Shown: positions 58,701 to 64,000 of the stretch, piece after piece | Numbering within the stretch: position 1 is the first letter of the stretch | Layout: every line of letters starts with the position of its first letter | NCBI RefSeq assembly: GCF_000003815.2 | Contig: NC_049995.1 | Location: 5,568,090-5,632,089 of the forward strand | Source of the DNA: Branchiostoma floridae | Lineage: Eukaryota; Chordata; Leptocardii; Amphioxiformes; Branchiostomatidae | Reading direction: 5' to 3' | DNA: 64,000 nucleotides | Made by a program: the position numbers and the translations under genes | Notes under the pieces: generated by a model | What the model saw: the letters and a program-made list of their open reading frames with translations, nothing else | What the model was told of the DNA's origin: nothing | The model's database searches: none

Positions 58701-61700
58701 GCGTTCATGATACAAATTCGCAATTCCGGATAAGGAAGAAACCGTTTCAATACTACCTCGCGAGGAGGTTCCGAACAAACAGTTTCCTATCGCTTCAGAT
58801 CCGTTTCGGACCGTCCATGATGACAAAACTTATCCGTTTCAGCTGGCCTAACCGATAGTAACCGATTCATTTTTTGTATCATGAACGGGGCCTTAGTGTT
58901 GCCTGAAACAAAATGGCTGCCATACCTGTTAATCTTCATGGGATCGGGACGCGGATCTTCCCGGAACCACGCCATCAGCTTCGGAATCTCGTGCTCCAGA
59001 CTAAAGGTAGTACGGAAGCGCTTGCGATGTTTGATTGGCCCATGGGTCCCACAGCTACCGCCAGACTCCGCAGTTCTCGACAACTTCTTGTTGGCGCTGT
59101 GTGTCGCGCTATGGGACGAGGAAGTGTCACGATTGGTTGGCGTCTTGGTTGGAGTCGTCACCTTTGCGTACCATTCGTGGAATGCCTTGTGCTTGTGTGG
59201 TGGAATTTCTGCATGGAATTCTCCCTTCATTAAGTGGTCTATCTCAGTCTGGAAAAAAAGAGGCACAAAGCGAAGGTAAATACAAGCTAAAAAAAAGGCA
59301 AGTGGCAGTCAGGGTAATAGAACATTTTTATCTCTTAAAGAGGATGCTTCTCTAACGATAATGTACTTCAAATCTCATGATTATGATTCCACTGGAGTTT
59401 CAGCTTAACAACCTTTCACACCTAACCTTAAGTTTGCACATCTACATTGACTGTCTTGTATCATGTAGCTGAAATGTTTGAAGCTATCTATTATCTATAT
59501 CAGTCTGAGAAAGAAGAGGCACACAGCAAGATTATATAAGCTGAGGAACAACAAACTTTGGGTCAAATGGAACCAAGGATTCTACCACATTTAACCTCTT
59601 TCATACATAAAGTTTGCAAGGGTGTACAAATGTGTGAAATGGAACAGAATCCGCAGTGACGTTATCAGTGGTTTTGGAAACATGATATGCCCACTTCTGC
59701 ATCTCAGAAGTAATTTTCGTAATTGCTTTCTTATCTCAATTCCGTTTGATTGTATTTGTGCTATTCACAGAGCAGTTTATTTATCTTACCTCATTCTGGA
59801 TAACATTTCTAAAATAAATTTGTTATATTCATTCACTGTACCATTTTTTTATATTTCAATCCATTGCATTACCAGTTTGCCTTATATTTTGTTCAATTTT
59901 GTTCCCATTTCATTCCAATTTGCACTTTCTGTACAGTGTCACCCATGTTTGACTGTCATATCAAAGAGGATGCTCGTAACTTCAAATCTCATAACTCCAA
60001 ATGGGTCTAATGAGGATAATTTTATAGTAAAAGTACTTGTTCAGTTGTTGACAATGAGTCCACTGTACTTTCCTCTGAGTCTGTCAAGGGGACAGAGTCA
60101 TATTACCTTGCTGAGTGGGCAGTCCCCACTGACTAGTGTGTTGACCGGCTTGTGAGCCAGGAGACCCTGCAGTTTGATGGCCACCTGGTGGTTCTGGTGG
60201 ATCCGGCTGGACGTCGCCGCGTCAAGCTCCGGACTGCTGACCTCTAACCTTTGACTGACCTCTGACACGCGAGGCTTTGCCGGGGGGCTCGACATGACCA
60301 CTGCAGAGAAAGATTGAAATTAGACAAATGTACAATTCCATGACCATTATACAATGATGTACATTCTTATCCCAAACTCGAACAGATACATGTATACACA
60401 ATGTAGAATACCTAACATGTCCAAGATGCAATGTAACATGAAATATTCCTGGTGATTTAAAAACCATAAGTTTTGAAGCAGGTCCCTAGGAAGCTGCCTG
60501 AGAGGTCCATGTATGAACTTGAATTTTGTTCTACTGTCACCTACACAACCATACCATATATCATACCATACAAAAAAGAGCCATATGGTTCTAACAAGTA
60601 CAAGTGCTGTCCATATCACACAACTTCTTGATCATGATGAGTTACATACATTATGGTTAGTCCACATACACATGGACATGTACAAAACTTCAGTTCACGA
60701 ATCACACAAACAACCTCTCAAGTCAGCATCGAAACATAACCTTCTTGGCGGAGGTAACTACTGAGCAAGCTGACCTGGTTGGCGATTGGTCACACTGCTG
60801 ACAGCTGCGATGACGGACTGTTGTTGGGGCGGGGCTGACGTCAGGAGGGGGGTGGGCTGGTCCTGTACGGGCGACATGGTCGGTACCGCCATGGTCTGCA
60901 GTGGGGTCTCCTGCTGAGGTTCCTGCACCTGGGTCTCCCACCGCAGTCTGTGGTGACATCATAAGGAGAGTTGTGGACATGATACAACAGTGATGTAATT
61001 TTTTTGGTCAATCACCTCATTCAATGTATTCCTTTTACTTACCACACATATACACATACGCATGCACACACATACCCACACACTCGCATACACATACCCA
61101 CACACTTGCATACATGATTGTGCACACACATGTATACACACATGACACACATATGTAGATACACACACACACACACAAGCTCACACAATACATTGTACAC
61201 AGTCACATACACACACACATGCATGATGACACCGACACACACATTTAACACAAACACAGACAACACACATAAAACAACACTAGAGGCTACAACTAGTTCA
61301 ACTTTATAGAGACTGGTGAAAATCCACATGACGGGACATGTGTACATCATTTGGACAGGTGTCCAGTGACAGGTGTGCCTTACCTGGACAGTTTGATCCT
61401 GAGCACGGCCAGGTGAAACACCTCCCCTAACACCTGCCCGACTGTCGCCTGTGGGTTGTCCGAGATTGCGTTGAACGGCAGCGGCTTCCAGTTTTTCACT
61501 TCGATATGACCTGTAGAGAATAAAAACTTGCTGGTAAGTTTTTGTCCCAGAAGTTAGAACCATAAAGTTTTAAAACTTCATTTTATAGAGGTCATTAGTA
61601 TGATCGATACATGATACAAAAGAAATGAAGCAAACTGTGGAAAGCTGACTAGAAAGATCATACTTGTTGGCAGGATTGGCAGGAAGCAGAGCTCAGAGGT

Positions 61701-62161
61701 GTAGAACTAGTTCAACTTGTTAAATAGATATGATAGACCAAGTACAGATCTGTCGTTCGTCTGTCTAGTTGACGTCTCAGAACCGCTTTTGTCATCAGTG
61801 TTGTCAAGTAGTCACATGAGTTTGCAGGTGAAAAAGCTACTAATTTACAAGGAGGCCTTAAAAAGTTTTTGTTTTTGGTCCGTCTGTTTGTGTTTTTGTA
61901 GTTAGTTTATTCATTTTCTATATGCTAGTCTCATGCTAAATAAAAAAAAATAGTTTCCATCCCCCCTCAACTGACGTTCGAAATGGACCTTACCGGTGGC
62001 AACGACGGACTGAACAGTCGAGTATCCCAGCTTCCCTAGCACCACGCCCACCAGGTCCAGGAAGAACGTGGAGCACGGGATGATGGCGTAACTCTCCATC
62101 TCCTGAATAACGCCACTGTCCAGCGTAGTCTCGATGACACAGCGAATCGGCAGGCTTCTGT
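55728..62161 (-). CDS. Compass/Dve-type homeobox gene (CMP domain, two K50 homeodomains), 3' seven exons
   Basis: Exons, 5' to 3': 61994-62161, 61384-61510, 60775-60947, 60107-60300, 58926-59248, 57409-57552, 55728-56877. All phases agree, with a stop at 55728-55730. The first two visible exons encode the CMP/ULD domain (LPIRCVIETTLDSG..., LGKLGYSTVQS, HIEVKNWKPLPFNAISD, VFHLAVLRIKLS), the SATB/Dve oligomerisation fold. Exon 5 has HKAFHEWYAK, then the start of homeodomain 1 (RKRFRTTFSLEHEI), completed in exon 6 (VHIWFKNARAKYKK). The last exon holds homeodomain 2 (RRRLIINPVSELPRLQTWF to VAIWFKNARAK). Both have Lys at recognition position 50 and extra residues between helices 2 and 3. It is a nuclear DNA-binding regulator; Drosophila dve and vertebrate SATB are relatives. 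The 5' end is beyond the window. Confidence 0.88.
58176..58875. mobile_element. 0.7-kb inverted-repeat element in the intron splitting homeodomain 1
   Basis: The left end CAAAAAATGAAACGGTTCTA with TCGGTTAGGCC and the right end GGCCTAACCGATAGTAACCG with ATTCATTTTTTG are inverted repeats of about 30 bp. The interior repeats GAAACGGTTTGCATTTTGCG-like sequences in both directions. It ends only 50 bp from the donor of exon 5. Confidence 0.75.
61040..61270. repeat. CA-rich imperfect microsatellite
   Basis: ACACAC/ATACAC-rich, interrupted. It lies in the intron between the third and second visible Compass-like exons. Confidence 0.9.
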
Positions 62162-62217
62162 CTGTGGGAGGGGGGCAGGAATAAAGAAATGAGGTCTCAG
62201 AACACAGTTTTTCGCCT

Positions 62218-62490
62218 ATGGGGATTTACATGGTTAAGGACTCCAAAGTGAGGTGGTTCGACGACTCAAAACCTATATTAAGGTGCAGATACAATTTACA
62301 AGAATTTAGTATGTTGAAGTTGAGGGTACAACCTACAAAATATCTGAAAATGAGCATAGATTTGCTGGCTCGTTTTTCTATAAAAGACACTTTGACCCCC
62401 AGCGGAGGTCATGGAACTGCAGGAGATGAACAGGAAGTGCCGGTAACAGTATCAAGGCGCAAATCCACGCCGGCCAAAGAAGCAACGTAA
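62218..62490 (+). other. unassigned 90-codon open frame, opposite strand to the homeobox gene
   Basis: ATG-started frame with a moderately complex sequence (KSKVRWF-like start, then PSGGHGTAGDEQEVPV and RRKSTPAKEAT at the end). The final basic/Thr-rich tail is Gag-like, but I recognise no domain. It could be a chance frame or part of an unlisted element. Confidence 0.2.
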
Positions 62491-62499
62491 TCCAACTTA

Positions 62500-63320
62500 T
62501 ACAGTATAAATACCGATGTAGTCCTCGTAGACTATCATTCACCACAGATTCCACCTCGCTGTTGTACACGCAAGAATAACTACGGCCTTTGCAAGTACCG
62601 CGGGGCACTATTTTCTAACGAACTACTTTTGGGGACGGGGGTCGCGGATAAATACTGTGTTATGAGACCATGATTTCAAAGAAACAACAATTCAGTTTCC
62701 TGGTGGCAGCAATCAAAAGCTTGAAGTACGATCTTGGATGGTTTTATGTTCAATAATATAAGAAGGGTATATATTGAGTGCGATCTGTGAAACACTAATT
62801 ATAGTACATATACATGTATCTATGATTCTTATTGAATAATTGTTACAAATTCTAATTGCAGGTAACATGAAATGCAACAAACAAACAAATAGTGTAGAAC
62901 AGTTGTATGTTTAATCTAGTCTAAAAGCTATAACTCTAAACTGTAACTTGTTGGGTTCGACTTCATTTACTGAATATTGAATATTTAACAGATCCTGATG
63001 CAATCAATCCTGAATATTGAAAATTGAACATAATTTATTATTTATTGAATATAATCAGATGTATGTTGCACTTTGATGTCATTAGTGTCAGAAATACTTA
63101 AAAGTATGCAGACAACACAAAATAATCTAAGACTTGTACAGTGAAGTAAATCAACTGTTACATGTTTTACGAGAATATACGATAACACATGCTGACTGGA
63201 ACAAAGCCAGACCAATTACATGTACCAATCACCTATCAAATATTCATCGACCATGATCAAAAGTACCAAAATCTATCAACAGAAAATTGACCAGACATAC
63301 ATTTTGTATTTTCCAATAAG
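62500..63320. other. non-coding; nothing recognised
   Basis: AT-rich, presumably intron of the minus-strand homeobox gene. Confidence 0.4.
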
Positions 63321-63600
63321 GTGACATTACTTTATCTGCAGGGTAACCGCTATATCCGTTGTTTTCAATAACAGGGTACGATCTGTGCTCTCCAAGCAGA
63401 GGTTTGGCCCGGGCTTTTTTTGACGTATTTTAGGCGTTTTTACCAGGCTTTCTTTTTTGTACCGGACTCTTTTTAATATGTCTCACTGCCAACAATAGAG
63501 AGTCTGATAAAAATGCCTATTACGTAAAAACATGTCGAAGCCTAAGGTTGTATTTAGAGATATCAAGTCAATGGACAGTGGTTTCAAACTACAAAACATT
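63321..63600. mobile_element. nested MITEs: one family inserted into another
   Basis: 63321-63383 is the left part of the GGGTAACC...TATATCCGTTGTTTT family. At about 63384 it is interrupted by GTGCTCTCCAAGCAGAGGTT, the left end of the CTCTCCAAGCAGAGGTT family, whose right end is missing. At about 63550 sequence of the first family resumes (GACAGTGGTTTCAAACTAC). Confidence 0.6.
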
Positions 63601-63639
63601 CAGTGAATAAAGAGACTCTTTTTGCACAACCATTGCTTT

Positions 63640-63692
63640 ATTCTCACTGACGTTTCGGTGACCGTCTGTCGCCTTCTTCAGGGCAATTCTGT
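63640..63692 (-). ncRNA. hammerhead-ribozyme-like motif of a Penelope-like element
   Basis: The minus strand reads CTGAAGA (matching the CUGANGA core), then a stem GGCGAC / GTCACC with one mismatch around AGACG, then GAAAC directly followed by GTC. That order matches the minimal hammerheads reported in Penelope-like elements with a very short stem III. I cannot show that flanking stem I forms or that it cleaves. Confidence 0.35.
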
Positions 63693-63733
63693 CTGGTTCA
63701 CATTGTACTGCAGGACAGATGTCCTCTCTGTCT

Positions 63734-63862
63734 AGAGAGGACCACAGATGCACCCGCTGGATAAAGGAGGCTGTATGGATTAGGAAGTCTACTCCAGTCA
63801 TGAACCGAGATGAGGGGGGGTACAGACTCAGCCACGTGTGGGACAATATTCTTAAGAAGTAA
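63734..63862 (+). pseudogene. Penelope-like element, C-terminal GIY-YIG-domain end
   Basis: The plus strand reads CTRWIKEAVWIRKSTPVMNR, then DEGGYRLSHVWDNIL and a stop at 63860-63862. The RxxxEA..IR....MNRDEG.Y.LSH.W block is the C-terminal part of the endonuclease of Penelope-like retroelements. Upstream RT is absent, so only the 3' end of the gene is present. Confidence 0.85.
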
Positions 63863-63927
63863 AAAGAAATTATTGTTATATTAATTCATTGTTGACAACT
63901 GATTGTGTTATGGATGTATTACACTCC

Positions 63928-64000
63928 TTTACGTTCATGACTGGAGTAGACTTACATATGTAAATACTTTTCGATCCAGCGGGTGCATCTGTGTCCTCTC
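63928..64000 (-). pseudogene. second Penelope-like fragment, inverted, cut by the window edge
   Basis: The minus strand repeats the ACAGATGCACCCGCTGGAT and GTCTACTCCAGTCATGAACG segments of 63745-63810 with a short substituted stretch between. It faces the first copy tail to tail. Confidence 0.7.

Noticed and set aside
60959-61563. Minus-strand Val/Cys-rich 174-codon frame
   Set aside because: Its N-terminal part overlaps a true Compass-like exon in the wrong frame, and the rest is CA repeat.

Overview
The window looks like animal nuclear DNA, most likely from a cephalochordate (amphioxus, Branchiostoma). The reasons are intron-rich genes with GT/AG boundaries, a Compass/Dve-type double-homeodomain gene, a MORN2-like gene, a metazoan tRNA-Ala, a DIRS-order retrotransposon, a Penelope-like fragment and many short inverted-repeat elements and minisatellites. 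There are no bacterial operons and no CRISPR array. Two runs of exactly 100 N are scaffold placeholders.

Layout. 1-805 is non-coding. 806-10969 is one nearly complete tyrosine-recombinase retrotransposon of the DIRS order (Ngaro/PAT-like) with split direct repeats in the order A1 - Gag - RT/RNase H - recombinase - B1 - A2 - B2. Its Gag appears to be split by a spliceosomal intron filled with a 65-bp minisatellite, and its B1/A2 junction is a lox/dif-like site with 21-bp inverted arms. 10974-24400 is mostly repeats. It includes one confident-looking first coding exon of a CAP-like (adenylyl cyclase-associated protein) gene on the minus strand, plus weaker alternative first exons; the rest of that gene would lie left of the window, so the retrotransposon would sit in its intron. 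24400-32600 holds a Gag fragment, microsatellites, a 43-bp tandem array, a degenerate repeat field and a SINE-like unit.

32692-35886 (minus) is a two-exon LRR transmembrane receptor with a long tyrosine-rich, internally repeated cytoplasmic tail. An 8-copy, 40-bp array carrying inverted CCAAT boxes lies about 0.85 kb upstream of it. 37836-45838 (minus) is a nine-exon gene for a secreted protein whose predicted mature N-terminus is histidine (LPMO/BIM1-like), with one apparent frameshift at a G8 homopolymer. A tRNA-Ala(AGC) lies at 46380-46452 (minus), and an X-box-like site lies at 46701. 50439-52642 (plus) is a five-exon MORN2-like gene. 55728-62161 (minus) holds the last seven visible exons of a Compass/Dve homolog: CMP/ULD domain, then two atypical K50 homeodomains. 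Its 5' end is outside the window. The right edge carries Penelope-like GIY-YIG ends in opposite orientations and a hammerhead-like motif.

Exon models were built by hand from reading frames, splice dinucleotides and phase agreement. Family names come from recognised motifs, not from a search.
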